Shown here in pieces: positions 12,600 to 20,384 of a DNA stretch of 64,000 bases. The translations under genes were made by a program, and so were the position numbers. Below the pieces are notes generated by a model that was not told the DNA's origin, did no database searches, and worked only from the letters and a program-made list of their open reading frames with translations. Origin of the DNA: a virus; the IMG/VR virus record IMGVR_UViG_3300023174_004605, positions 31,737 through 95,736 of that record; one strand, 5' to 3'. The stretch's first letter is position 1, and each line of letters begins with the position of its first letter.

Positions 12600-13372
12600 G
12601 CAAGACAATCAAACAAGGCAGTTACAAATTAACAGTGTATGACAACGAAATAGATCCTGCGTTGCAATCTCTAGTATCTAATTTTTTAATGGACAGTGAA
12701 TATTGTGTGAATTTTTACGATCACAGCCACAGCCTTTGGTATCCTAGAGAAGATAAATTAGTAACTCCAAGGCACTTTCCCAGCCAACCCAGATTACCAA
12801 TAGCCTGGGATGAGGAAAGTCTGTCTCACCGGGCACCAGTGATCAATGAATTGTGGACCACGATCAACAATTTGCTGGACAATCAATTTGAAATACAAGG
12901 AGTTCCCGAAGGAATGCCTCGTTATATGACTGGAATTAGCCCTGTGGCTGGTTTAGATAAACCCAACGGCAACCCCGGCACTCCTGGCATAGGCTGGAGA
13001 GTTTATGGCAGTGGCAACGAGCGTGAACTTCAACAAGCAAGAACCAAAAGCATACATAGAGACAGTCCGTTGTTGGATCAAGAACAATACTTCAATTTGG
13101 TTTATTTTGCCAATCCAGAATGGCATCCGCAATTTTACGGAGAAACATTATTTCACAGTGATCATGCAGACACCGGCGACTATACCGGCAAATTTGAGAA
13201 CGATCAGGCCCGAAATTTTCCTATCGGCGATGTAGAAAACGTAGTGGCTCCAAGACCGGGGAGATTTATGTTGTTTGATGCCAGATACATGCATCAAGTC
13301 AAACCCAGTGCGCATTATGCCATGCCCATCATGGGTGTGGTATTTAGATTACGGTTAAAAACAGCTGGTTGA
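12596..13372 (+). CDS. 2OG-Fe(II) oxygenase-like protein
   Basis: ATG overlaps the previous stop by 4 bp, with AGGAG upstream. In the 258-aa protein, IHRD (H154, D156) and YMHQ (H233) form the iron-binding HxD...H triad, and arginines at 251-253 can bind 2-oxoglutarate. Between them YFNLVYFANPEWHPQFYGE and PRPGRFMLFDAR match the beta-sheet core of prolyl-hydroxylase-like enzymes. It probably hydroxylates a protein or small molecule. Last gene of the operon. Confidence 0.75.
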   Translation: MSKTIKQGSYKLTVYDNEIDPALQSLVSNFLMDSEYCVNFYDHSHSLWYPREDKLVTPRHFPSQPRLPIAWDEESLSHRAPVINELWTTINNLLDNQFEIQGVPEGMPRYMTGISPVAGLDKPNGNPGTPGIGWRVYGSGNERELQQARTKSIHRDSPLLDQEQYFNLVYFANPEWHPQFYGETLFHSDHADTGDYTGKFENDQARNFPIGDVENVVAPRPGRFMLFDARYMHQVKPSAHYAMPIMGVVFRLRLKTAG

Positions 13373-13397
13373 CCATTAATTCATCATGTTGTAAAAT
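13369..13397 (+). promoter_or_regulatory. Sigma70-type promoter of the MoxR gene
   Basis: TTGACC at 13369-13374, overlapping the previous stop, a 17-base spacer and TAAAAT at 13392-13397. AAGGA precedes the ATG at 13441. Confidence 0.65.
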
Positions 13398-13440
13398 GTA
13401 GTTTAGTAGTTATTTTTAATCATAATTCAAGGACACAGCC

Positions 13441-14526
13441 ATGTCAGATACAAGAACAGTAACCTCGGTGCAGGCCCGCAAGAGCTTGCTCAAAGCATTT
13501 GCAAAAAAACGCCCGTTATTTCTCTGGGGTCCTCCTGGTATCGGCAAAAGTGAATTGGTAGCAGATATTGCCCAAGAACTTGGTGGCCACATGATCGACC
13601 TCCGACTTGGTCAGATGGAGCCCACCGACATTCGTGGTATTCCGTTCTACAACAAAGATTCAGGCAAAATGGACTGGGCCGAACCAGTTGATCTGCCAAC
13701 TGCGGAATTCGCCAAGCAGTATCCCATCGTGGTCTTGTTCTTGGACGAGATGAACTCGGCAGCTCCGTCGGTGCAGGCCGCGGCCTATCAGTTGATCCTG
13801 AATCGCAGAGTAGGCAAATACTTCTTGCCCGACAACGTGGTCTTGGTTGCCGCCGGTAATCGCGAGTCAGACAAAGGTGTGACCTATCGCATGCCCACGC
13901 CCTTGGCCAATCGTTTCATACACCAAGAAATGCGTGTGGACTTTGCCAGCTACCAAGAATGGGCAGTCAACAACAACATCCACAAGGACGTGGTTGGTTA
14001 TTTGAGTTTTGCCAAGCAAGATCTCTATGACTTTGATCCTAAATCAGCGAGCCGTGCCTTTGCTACACCTCGTTCATGGACATTCGTCAGCCAGATTCTT
14101 GAAGATGAAGACGGCGATGATGACACCATCATGAACTTGATTGCAGGTACTGTGGGCGAAGGTCTTGCTGTGAAATTCATGGCTCACCGCAAGATTGCTG
14201 GTCGCATGCCCCGGCCCGAAGATATTTTAAGTGGCAAGGTCAAGGACCTGGATGTCAAAGAAGTGTCGGCCATGTATTCATTGGTCATTGGCATGTGCTA
14301 CGAACTCAAGGCGGCCATTGAGAAGAAGGTGCCGGACAAACAGTTCCATGAAATGGCTGATCATTTCTTCAAATACATGATGCAGAATTTTGAAACTGAG
14401 CTTGTGGTCATGGGTGCTCGTATTGCACTTACTACCTACAACTTACCGTTCCAGCCTACCAAGCTCAAGAACTTTGATGAGTTCCACAACCGCTACGGCA
14501 AGTATATCTTGCAAGCTTCGGCCTAG
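13441..14526 (+). CDS. MoxR-family AAA+ ATPase
   Basis: The 361-aa product has Walker A GPPGIGKSE (from residue 30), Walker B VVLFLDEMN (97-105) and a sensor segment VAAGNRESDKG, with RMPTPLANRF near the arginine finger, as in MoxR/AAA_5 proteins. MoxR ATPases act as chaperones that activate a partner, usually one with a von Willebrand A domain. Such a partner is encoded at 16926, after nine small genes. The C-terminal third is helical. Phage copies are known in T4-like viruses without a defined role. Confidence 0.88.
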   Translation: MSDTRTVTSVQARKSLLKAFAKKRPLFLWGPPGIGKSELVADIAQELGGHMIDLRLGQMEPTDIRGIPFYNKDSGKMDWAEPVDLPTAEFAKQYPIVVLFLDEMNSAAPSVQAAAYQLILNRRVGKYFLPDNVVLVAAGNRESDKGVTYRMPTPLANRFIHQEMRVDFASYQEWAVNNNIHKDVVGYLSFAKQDLYDFDPKSASRAFATPRSWTFVSQILEDEDGDDDTIMNLIAGTVGEGLAVKFMAHRKIAGRMPRPEDILSGKVKDLDVKEVSAMYSLVIGMCYELKAAIEKKVPDKQFHEMADHFFKYMMQNFETELVVMGARIALTTYNLPFQPTKLKNFDEFHNRYGKYILQASA

Positions 14527-14579
14527 AAATAGGCCCGGAAGGCTGTGGTCATCACAGGCTGTGTCCATCACAGCCTTCC
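14520..14579 (+). promoter_or_regulatory. Two consecutive hairpins at the end of the MoxR gene
   Basis: First a 6-bp stem GGCCTA/TAGGCC with a GAAA tetraloop (14520-14535), which includes the stop codon. Then an 11-bp perfect stem GGAAGGCTGTG/CACAGCCTTCC (14537-14547 with 14569-14579) and a 21-nt loop. Only a weak T stretch follows, so this may attenuate or protect mRNA rather than fully terminate before the small-gene array. Confidence 0.6.
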
Positions 14580-14596
14580 ACCTTTATTGAGATAAT

Positions 14597-14941
14597 ATGA
14601 ACTATACTGTTACCCGACTGGATCGTAGATACGCTTACTGGGAAGAATTTAACTACATGATTGAGTTTCATAAAAATCGTGAGTGGGGCATGGGCACAGG
14701 TGTGCTAGACTTTGACCGTGCTAGAAAATGGTTCAATGAGACCTATGGGTGGAGCCAGGAAGTGGACACCCGCAGAGAAATGGTTGCCAGCAAGGTGCGT
14801 ATGAACATAGACATACACGATTTCAGTTACCTCAACACTGACTGGGCCTGGAGTTGTAGATATCAAGAATACAGGATCTATGTCAGCGATTCAGCCCTGA
14901 CCATGTTTGAACTCCGTTGGAGACAGCATGCGCCTGCCTGA
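14597..14941 (+). CDS. Array gene 1: small protein with D...F-x-LRW motif, 114 aa
   Basis: First of nine small genes between the MoxR and VWA genes. Near its C-terminus it has SDSALTMFELRW, the motif repeated with variations in the next genes, and ARKWFNETYGW in the middle. Soluble and aromatic-rich, no signal peptide. It overlaps array gene 2 by 14 bp. No published family recognised. Confidence 0.7.
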   Translation: MNYTVTRLDRRYAYWEEFNYMIEFHKNREWGMGTGVLDFDRARKWFNETYGWSQEVDTRREMVASKVRMNIDIHDFSYLNTDWAWSCRYQEYRIYVSDSALTMFELRWRQHAPA

Positions 14942-15146
14942 TCCAGAATGGCCCTACATCTGTTACACCAGCCATGACTGGCAGGAAGTGTGTGACTGGT
15001 GTGACAAGACCATTGGTGTATTTGATCAGGATTGGTATAAACTGGGTGAGGACATCGCGGCACAGAGCATCAATCCTGACTACAAGAGCACCTACATGTT
15101 CCGTGACGAGCGACATGCTGTGCTGTTCCGGTTGAGGTGGGAATGA
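14928..15146 (+). CDS. Array gene 2: 72 aa, ends FRLRWE
   Basis: ATG 14928 (MRLPDPEWPYICY) preferred to an in-frame codon at 14907, with GGAG about seven bases upstream. The centre has HDWQEVCDWCDKTIG, a W-C-D element seen in several members. The end is FRDERHAVLFRLRWE. Stop overlaps the next ATG (ATGA). Confidence 0.7.
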   Translation: MRLPDPEWPYICYTSHDWQEVCDWCDKTIGVFDQDWYKLGEDIAAQSINPDYKSTYMFRDERHAVLFRLRWE

Positions 15147-15313
15147 GAGTGGCCAGTGTGATGGCGCCAGGAAACATCCGGTATGTGGGCTGGTTGCCAT
15201 GTATCAAGTGGTGTGATCAACACTGTGAAGGCGCCTGGCGCTTTGTCAGCGAAGGTGTGTTTGAGTTTGCTTTGGATTCGGACTACACCATGTTTATGTT
15301 GAAGTGGGCATGA
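15143..15313 (+). CDS. Array gene 3: 56 aa, ends FMLKWA
   Basis: ATGA overlaps at both ends show it is a real member although very short. It carries CIKWCDQHC (the W-C-D element) and ends LDSDYTMFMLKWA. Shares the D-x-x-T-x-F-x-L-K-W pattern of the array. Confidence 0.7.
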   Translation: MRVASVMAPGNIRYVGWLPCIKWCDQHCEGAWRFVSEGVFEFALDSDYTMFMLKWA

Positions 15314-15522
15314 TCAGGATCTTGGTTCAAAACGCACAACAGGCTTTAGAGCTCAAGGAGCAGATCTTGACAGCTGGATTACGACTCAATGAAGATTTTA
15401 CCTGGGAATATAGACCAGATCCTTACGATGGGTGGGATGACAGCTCACATGCACATCCTGAAGTCAGATTTATATTCCGTGACCCTGCTCAAGAAACTTT
15501 TTTCCGCATGCGGTTTGAATGA
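15310..15522 (+). CDS. Array gene 4: 70 aa, ends FRMRFE
   Basis: ATG 15310 overlaps the previous TGA; an in-frame GTG at 15304 is less likely. It begins MIRILVQNAQQALELKEQI and ends FRDPAQETFFRMRFE, where Phe replaces the final Trp. Overlaps the next gene by ATGA. Confidence 0.7.
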   Translation: MIRILVQNAQQALELKEQILTAGLRLNEDFTWEYRPDPYDGWDDSSHAHPEVRFIFRDPAQETFFRMRFE

Positions 15523-15749
15523 CTCAGTTAGAAACATGGCCGCCACCTGACTGGACAGAAGTTGTGATTTCCTGGGATACCATGTTAAACAACGCTGACC
15601 GAAGCCCCAACACTATAACCAAGTGGTGCGATCATTATCCTGGTCATGGTCGTTGGCACTTGCATGGCTGGAAGAAAACTGAAGGATTTGCGTTTCGTTT
15701 TGAAGATGCCCGAGACGCTACTACATTTAAATTGGTCTGGGATCGATGA
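15519..15749 (+). CDS. Array gene 5: 76 aa, ends FKLVWDR
   Basis: Starts MTQLETWPPPDWTEVVISW, with TITKWCDHYPG in the middle (W-C-D element) and the end FEDARDATTFKLVWDR. ATGA overlaps on both sides. Confidence 0.7.
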   Translation: MTQLETWPPPDWTEVVISWDTMLNNADRSPNTITKWCDHYPGHGRWHLHGWKKTEGFAFRFEDARDATTFKLVWDR

Positions 15750-16027
15750 ACTACTACTACGAACTTGATGAACGCACACAAAAGGCCAACTTGGAACAGT
15801 GGCACCTGTGGTGCATGCCCAACTGCTCGCCGGCAGAAGGTGGCAGGATGTGTTTCAAGACCCACGATGACTTCATGTCCAACAGCCGTAGAGTTTGGTT
15901 GGAAAATGCCAATGGGGTTTACTTGGTCAAACCGCACTGGGGTATATACAGGGGTCGTGTGGATGATCGTGAGTTTATCATGATCAAACTGCGTGCCCGG
16001 ACTATCAAATGGTGGGAAGATGAGTAA
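15746..16027 (+). CDS. Array gene 6: 93 aa, divergent member
   Basis: Begins MNYYYELDERTQKANLEQW followed by HLWCMPNC. The C-terminal element is diverged (VDDREFIMIKLRA) and followed by a basic-acidic tail ending WWEDE. Overlaps array gene 7 by 8 bp. Confidence 0.65.
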   Translation: MNYYYELDERTQKANLEQWHLWCMPNCSPAEGGRMCFKTHDDFMSNSRRVWLENANGVYLVKPHWGIYRGRVDDREFIMIKLRARTIKWWEDE

Positions 16028-16343
16028 AGACGATATTCGAACTCGTGTGTATGAATTTGGCCAACGCTTGGTGGACAAGGCCAAGGATGAATACTACGCC
16101 ACACCCGAAGCCAGGATTGATACCATATTGGGTGAAAATCAAGATATCTACCGACGTCTAATGAAAGTCAAACAGGAATGGGATCAGCGTTGGAAGTCTG
16201 GTGTTCATGACATGAGTTTTCCGGGATACCTGCGTGAAGTTTATGGCATAGAAATGACCATACAGCCCGAAGGTGTGGATTTACGCTATAAAATATTGGA
16301 TGAACAGAGGCACACCTTGTTCTTGTTGAAGTTTGGCACATGA
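16020..16343 (+). CDS. Array gene 7: 107 aa, ends FLLKFGT
   Basis: ATG 16020 (MSKDDIRTRVYEFGQ) preferred over a codon at 15993 because it sits at the gene junction. It has a longer helical N-terminus than its neighbours and ends LDEQRHTLFLLKFGT, the array motif. Stop overlaps the next ATG. Confidence 0.7.
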   Translation: MSKDDIRTRVYEFGQRLVDKAKDEYYATPEARIDTILGENQDIYRRLMKVKQEWDQRWKSGVHDMSFPGYLREVYGIEMTIQPEGVDLRYKILDEQRHTLFLLKFGT

Positions 16344-16549
16344 TCAACTGGGCCTACATTGTCGCTAGATTGGTTGGTGCTATTGGATCATGGATCGAAG
16401 CCAGCAACTTGCGAAACCGTTGCTTCAAGATGGCCGAGGAAGCCGAAATCATGATGACAGCATTGGAAGATATAGAACGCATGAGTCAAGAACCTCGGAT
16501 TAAACAGTATGCTCGCAGGGCCATTGACACCGTGAAGGGCTTGCCATGA
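16340..16549 (+). CDS. Array gene 8: helical protein without the motif, 69 aa
   Basis: Starts MINWAYIVARLVGAIGSWI, a mildly hydrophobic helix that may touch the membrane, followed by a charged helical region with RNRCFKMAEEAEIMM. It lacks the C-terminal F-x-L-R-W element, so it is in the array but not clearly in the family. ATGA overlaps on both sides. Confidence 0.65.
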   Translation: MINWAYIVARLVGAIGSWIEASNLRNRCFKMAEEAEIMMTALEDIERMSQEPRIKQYARRAIDTVKGLP

Positions 16550-16878
16550 AAGTAACCATCAAACCTGGCCTGATCATATTCCATAATCCTAAGGATTGGG
16601 AACCCATACAATACCGACTTGGAATTGACCACGGAACCCGTGTGTTGATCAGTTATGTTTGCAAGCGAGAGTTGGGATTCACTGTGCGCAGACACAAGGC
16701 CTGGGTACCCTGTAGTGAAAAATACAGCGATGACGAAAATGAGTTTCTTTCCAGCATTGGTCGGGATTTGTATGGTCGTTATACCCATCAGATGGAAATA
16801 CACCTGGATTTCTATGATCAAGCCCAACAAACTTGGTTTGTGCTAAAATATCTAAATAACTGCACGGTTGACCAATAA
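16546..16878 (+). CDS. Array gene 9: 110 aa, FVLKY motif near the end
   Basis: Begins MKVTIKPGLIIFHNPKDW and carries DFYDQAQQTWFVLKY near the C-terminus, then a short tail. Last member before the VWA gene; the promoter for that gene overlaps its final codons. Confidence 0.7.
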   Translation: MKVTIKPGLIIFHNPKDWEPIQYRLGIDHGTRVLISYVCKRELGFTVRRHKAWVPCSEKYSDDENEFLSSIGRDLYGRYTHQMEIHLDFYDQAQQTWFVLKYLNNCTVDQ

Positions 16879-16896
16879 ATCCGTTTTTGCTATAAT
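16868..16896 (+). promoter_or_regulatory. Sigma70-type promoter of the VWA gene
   Basis: TTGACC at 16868-16873, 17-base spacer, TATAAT at 16891-16896. AGGAG lies before the ATG at 16926. TCTAAATA at 16851-16858 could be a late-type element. Confidence 0.75.
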
Positions 16897-16925
16897 ATTA
16901 TATACAGTCAGATAATAGGAGCAGT

Positions 16926-18218
16926 ATGAGCACAGCCGCTACAAGTCAGAACAAGAAAGAAGCCGACAAGTTCAAAGACTTGATTGGACCCATGGATCCT
17001 AAACTGGATCGCGAGGTGCGTGAAAAACTGATCACAGCTCGTGTGGGATTATTGCTCCGTGCCAGTTTTTTTGGTAACTTGGCTACTCGACTCAAACTAG
17101 TCAATGCCGACGAATGGTGTGGCACAGCTGCCACAGATGGCCGAAACTTCTATTATAACAGCAGATTCATTGACATGCTCCGACCCAAAGAGATCGAGTT
17201 CTTGTTTGGTCATGAGGTCTTGCATTGTGTGTATGATCATTTTGGTCGCAGAGGAGACCGTGATCCCATGTTGTTCAACGTGGCCAATGACTATGCTGTC
17301 AATGGTGACTTGAAAAAACATAGAGTGGGTGAGTTTATTACGTCGGTACCTTGCCTGTACGATTCCAAGTTCGAAGGCAAGAGCAGTGAGGAAATCTATG
17401 ACATCCTGTATGAAAATGCTGAAAAAATCAACCTGTCAGATCTTGTAGACAAGCTCCTAGATGATCATCTGGATGGCGAAGGTGACAGTGATAGCGATGA
17501 TGATGGTGATGAAAAGGATGGCAAGGGCAAGAAGCCCAAGCTGAGTGCCGAAGAGCGTCAAAAGATCCGCGATGAAATCAAAGAAGCAGTGCTATCAGCA
17601 GCCGCAGCGTCGGATGGTGCTGGCAACTTGCCTGCAGGTGTCCGACGCCTGATCCAAGACATGACTGCACCCAAGATGAACTGGCGTGAGTTGTTGCGTA
17701 TGCAGTTGGAAAGTACCATCAAGAGTGACTTTACTTGGATGCGAGCCAGCCGACGTGGCTGGCACATGGATGCAGTAATGCCAGGTATGAAGAATGACGA
17801 GCTGATCGATATTGCCATAGGCATTGATGCATCAGGGTCGATCGATGAACGCATGCTCCGAGACTTCTTGGCAGAAACCCAGGGTATCATGGATCAGTTC
17901 CAGAGCTACAGGATCCATATCTTTACCTTTGATACTAGGGTGTATAATCCTGCACAATACAATTCAGACAATCTAGACACTATCTGCGATTATGAAGTCA
18001 AGGGCGGTGGTGGCACAGACTTTGACGCTATCTTTAACTATTTAAAAGAAGAACAGATCGAGCCCAAGCGGCTGATCGTGTTCACAGACGGTTACCCATT
18101 TGGATCCTGGGGTGATGAAAACTATGCCGACACGGTATGGATTATTCATGGTAACACGACTGTAGTTCCGCCCTGGGGTCAGTATGCTTACTATGAAAAG
18201 GAAACAGCACATGCTTGA
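16926..18218 (+). CDS. VWA-domain and metallopeptidase-like protein (DUF2201-like)
   Basis: The 430-aa product has an N-terminal metallopeptidase-like domain with HEVLHCVYDHF (HExxH at 96-100). An acidic Asp/Glu/Gly/Lys linker follows at about 185-205. A C-terminal von Willebrand A-like domain has the metal-binding DASGS (301-305) and FTDGYPFGSW. This architecture is typical of the VWA-like DUF2201 proteins paired with MoxR ATPases, and a MoxR gene lies upstream at 13441. The pair may remodel or mature a protein complex; the target is unknown. Confidence 0.85.
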   Translation: MSTAATSQNKKEADKFKDLIGPMDPKLDREVREKLITARVGLLLRASFFGNLATRLKLVNADEWCGTAATDGRNFYYNSRFIDMLRPKEIEFLFGHEVLHCVYDHFGRRGDRDPMLFNVANDYAVNGDLKKHRVGEFITSVPCLYDSKFEGKSSEEIYDILYENAEKINLSDLVDKLLDDHLDGEGDSDSDDDGDEKDGKGKKPKLSAEERQKIRDEIKEAVLSAAAASDGAGNLPAGVRRLIQDMTAPKMNWRELLRMQLESTIKSDFTWMRASRRGWHMDAVMPGMKNDELIDIAIGIDASGSIDERMLRDFLAETQGIMDQFQSYRIHIFTFDTRVYNPAQYNSDNLDTICDYEVKGGGGTDFDAIFNYLKEEQIEPKRLIVFTDGYPFGSWGDENYADTVWIIHGNTTVVPPWGQYAYYEKETAHA

Positions 18219-18381
18219 ACGTTTTAGACATTGGTATTTGGCCAACGCCACAGAAATCACTTGGTTTATTATCGGGGCCATGATCATGAGTGGCATGATC
18301 TTCTTTGGTCAGGAGCAGTACGTAAATGCAGTACTTTGCTGGTTTGTAGCTGCGGCCAACTACTGGTTCCGCAACAAATAA
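18211..18381 (+). CDS. Small membrane protein, 56 aa
   Basis: ATG 18211 (MLERFRHWYLANATEI) is preferred because AAGGAA lies at good spacing; in-frame ATGs at 18184 and 18193 are deeper in the previous gene. Two hydrophobic stretches (WFIIGAMIMSGMIFFG and AVLCWFVAAANYWF) suggest a two-helix membrane hairpin. Overlaps the VWA gene by 8 bp. Confidence 0.6.
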   Translation: MLERFRHWYLANATEITWFIIGAMIMSGMIFFGQEQYVNAVLCWFVAAANYWFRNK

Positions 18382-18397
18382 GCCCGTCAGTTTAGCC

Positions 18398-18424
18398 AAA
18401 ACACCCCACTTTGGGGTGTTTTTT
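18398..18424 (+). terminator. Rho-independent terminator
   Basis: AACACCCC, loop ACTT, then GGGGTGTTTTTT. It ends the MoxR-array-VWA unit. Confidence 0.88.
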
Positions 18425-18469
18425 ACGGCAAAAATAAATCATTGGCTGTGCCTAGTCGTAAATATCTGC

Positions 18470-18679
18470 ATGGACAACTCACAAATAACAATCGCAGATC
18501 TTGATACCATCAAGAACATTATAGACCTGGCCTGCACTCGCGGAGCCTTCCGTGGTGCAGAAATCAGTCAGGTAGGTGCCGTTTATGACAAGCTATCAGC
18601 ATTTTTAGAAGCAGTCATAACTCAGGCTCAAGAACAAGAAGCAAACAACGCTGGTAACAACGAACCCAAAGGAGAATAA
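18470..18679 (+). CDS. Conserved small phage protein, 69 aa
   Basis: ATG 18470 (MDNSQITIADLDTIKNI) chosen over the frame's extension at 18416, which lies in the terminator. Helical and acidic, with LACTRGAFRGAEISQVGAVY and AFLEAVITQAQ. I associate such proteins with T4-like phages; function unknown. It leads an operon through thyX. Confidence 0.7.
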   Translation: MDNSQITIADLDTIKNIIDLACTRGAFRGAEISQVGAVYDKLSAFLEAVITQAQEQEANNAGNNEPKGE

Positions 18680-18680
18680 C

Positions 18681-19412
18681 ATGGCATTTATGAAACACGT
18701 AGGCAAACACGGAGACCGCAAGGTTTGTATCCTGTTCCGTCAGGTACCCGGTGAAGATCACATGTGTTTGTGCATTTATCCTGAAGTCATGCCAGCACAT
18801 TGGCAAGACAGCGTACAGAAGGCCCTGGAAAGCGAAGTGGCACAGCAGAGTGAAGAGTTGGCCGATGCCCTACATAGAACCTTCCTGCCCGACGGTCGTC
18901 CCGTGTTGGAAACCTTGCATCAAGAGCGCATGATCAAGAAACTACGCACTGCCGATGTGATTGTAACACCCACATCAACAGCTACCATTCGTCTTGATGA
19001 ACTTAACAAAATGCTAAATGAGATGAAAACTGGCGAAGCTGCCATCAAGAAAATGGCTGAGAATGATGCTAGCCGCGGCCTAGTTGCTCCTGAAGTCAAG
19101 CGTAAAGCTGAAGCCGAATTCAAAGCAACACAGGCAAAGAAAGATTCTGCAGTCACAGCACCTGTCTTGCGTGCTGGACAAGATGGCGCACTTTCAGATC
19201 GTGATATTGCCGCAAACATGTTGTCACAGGCCAAGGCCATGGAAGCCAATGCACGTTCTATGATAGCTGAAGCTGGTCGCATGAAGAAGGAAGCTGAGAA
19301 ATTGGATCCTACTGTGTCAGCCAAAGCCGCAGTTCCAGTCACTGAAGACGCACCTGCCGCCAAGGCACGCGGTCGTAAACCCAAGTCAGTGATGGCCGAT
19401 GTTGCACAATGA
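18681..19412 (+). CDS. Phage hypothetical protein, 243 aa, Ala/Lys-rich
   Basis: ATG 1 bp after the preceding stop, AAAGGAG upstream. The N-terminal part (MAFMKHVGKHGDRKVCILF...PEVMPAHWQDS) is a compact domain. The rest is helical and low-complexity in Ala, Lys and Glu, with a predicted coiled coil at about 175-215, ending with the basic ARGRKPKS. Possibly a scaffold or DNA-associated protein, by composition only. Confidence 0.7.
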   Translation: MAFMKHVGKHGDRKVCILFRQVPGEDHMCLCIYPEVMPAHWQDSVQKALESEVAQQSEELADALHRTFLPDGRPVLETLHQERMIKKLRTADVIVTPTSTATIRLDELNKMLNEMKTGEAAIKKMAENDASRGLVAPEVKRKAEAEFKATQAKKDSAVTAPVLRAGQDGALSDRDIAANMLSQAKAMEANARSMIAEAGRMKKEAEKLDPTVSAKAAVPVTEDAPAAKARGRKPKSVMADVAQ

Positions 19413-19701
19413 TGAATTTTTGACACACTGGGAACGCATAGTAGCAGAAGTAAACAAGACCGATGTTCCCTTGGAGTGTATAAAAAAGGTTGTTGTTAAA
19501 CTGGCAGGCGGTCGTCAAAAGACCATAAATGTTCATACTTTATTAAAACAAGGTCTTGAATTAGAAGAAGTCGAATCCATGTTGACTAGATTCTTCAACG
19601 ACAACAACGAGCAGATACGTGACGTAGACTTTGTAGTTGATGTTACCTCTGTGGCTAATCTAGTACAACCCGAGACAGATAAATTACTAGGTAAACTGTG
19701 A
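19399..19701 (+). CDS. Phage hypothetical protein, 100 aa
   Basis: ATG 19399 (MLHNDEFLTHWERIV) overlaps the end of the previous gene by 14 bp. Acidic, helical protein with a central KKVVVKLAGGRQKTINVH and MLTRFFNDNNEQIRDVDF. No domain recognised. Its stop overlaps the thyX GTG. Confidence 0.65.
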   Translation: MLHNDEFLTHWERIVAEVNKTDVPLECIKKVVVKLAGGRQKTINVHTLLKQGLELEEVESMLTRFFNDNNEQIRDVDFVVDVTSVANLVQPETDKLLGKL

Positions 19702-20360
19702 AAGTAACATTGGTAAGCAGTAGTGAGCCAAGCAAGGAACTGGTAGAACAGGGCATAGTTAATGCCCAAGAACTAGTTGCTTACTGCGCTAGGGTTAGCA
19801 ATCCATCTAACCAAACCAACACAGACACTAGCGAGAAGCTGATCCGCTATCTTATCAAGCACCAGCATTGGTCACCACTTGAAATGGTATCAGCTTGTTT
19901 GGAAATTGAAACCACACGCGATATTGCCAGACAGATTCTACGTCATCGTAGTTTCAGCTTCCAAGAGTTCAGCCAGCGTTATGCTGTAGCTGACTTAGGT
20001 ATAGAGTACAAAGAAGCTCGACTACAAGACGTTAAGAATCGCCAGAACAGTATTGAAGTTGACAATCCTTACTTACAAGAGTTGTGGGAAGAAAAACAGG
20101 CACAGGTTGTATCAGCTAGTAATCAAGCATACAAATGGGCACTAGATAACGGTATTGCCAAAGAGCAGGCACGTGCTGTATTACCCGAAGGTATTACCAC
20201 TAGTCGCTTGTACATGCAAGGTACACTTCGCAGTTGGGTACACTATATCGAATTGCGTAGTGGGCCAGAAACGCAAAAAGAACATAGAGAAATTGCACAG
20301 GCCTGTGCTGTCGCACTTGAATCTATCTTTCCAATGGTCTCCGAATTCCTTGTAACCTAA
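19698..20360 (+). CDS. thyX: Flavin-dependent thymidylate synthase ThyX
   Basis: GTG start overlapping the preceding TGA. The 220-aa product, the usual ThyX length, has the signature RHRSFSFQEFSQRY at residues 82-95 (family pattern RHRxxSxNExSxR; here Gln replaces Asn). It converts dUMP to dTMP using FAD, NADPH and methylene-tetrahydrofolate, supplying dTMP for phage DNA synthesis. A LEMVSACLEIETTRDIARQ segment before it also fits. Common in phages of this group. Confidence 0.95.
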   Translation: MKVTLVSSSEPSKELVEQGIVNAQELVAYCARVSNPSNQTNTDTSEKLIRYLIKHQHWSPLEMVSACLEIETTRDIARQILRHRSFSFQEFSQRYAVADLGIEYKEARLQDVKNRQNSIEVDNPYLQELWEEKQAQVVSASNQAYKWALDNGIAKEQARAVLPEGITTSRLYMQGTLRSWVHYIELRSGPETQKEHREIAQACAVALESIFPMVSEFLVT

Positions 20361-20378
20361 TAGACTTTCTGTTATAAT
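20350..20378 (+). promoter_or_regulatory. Sigma70-type promoter with TATAAT six bases before an ATG
   Basis: TTGTAA at 20350-20355, 17-base spacer, TATAAT at 20373-20378. The expected first transcribed base is about 20385, the A of the next ATG, which predicts a leaderless mRNA. Confidence 0.7.
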
Positions 20379-20384
20379 AGCAGT

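Noticed and set aside
14597-16878. CRISPR-like or direct DNA repeats in the small-gene array
   Set aside because: Similarity is at the protein level only; no repeated DNA units with regular spacers were seen.
18920-19426. 168-codon minus-strand open frame
   Set aside because: Antisense to the Ala-rich 18681 gene; the low-complexity Ala and Ser content explains the open frame.
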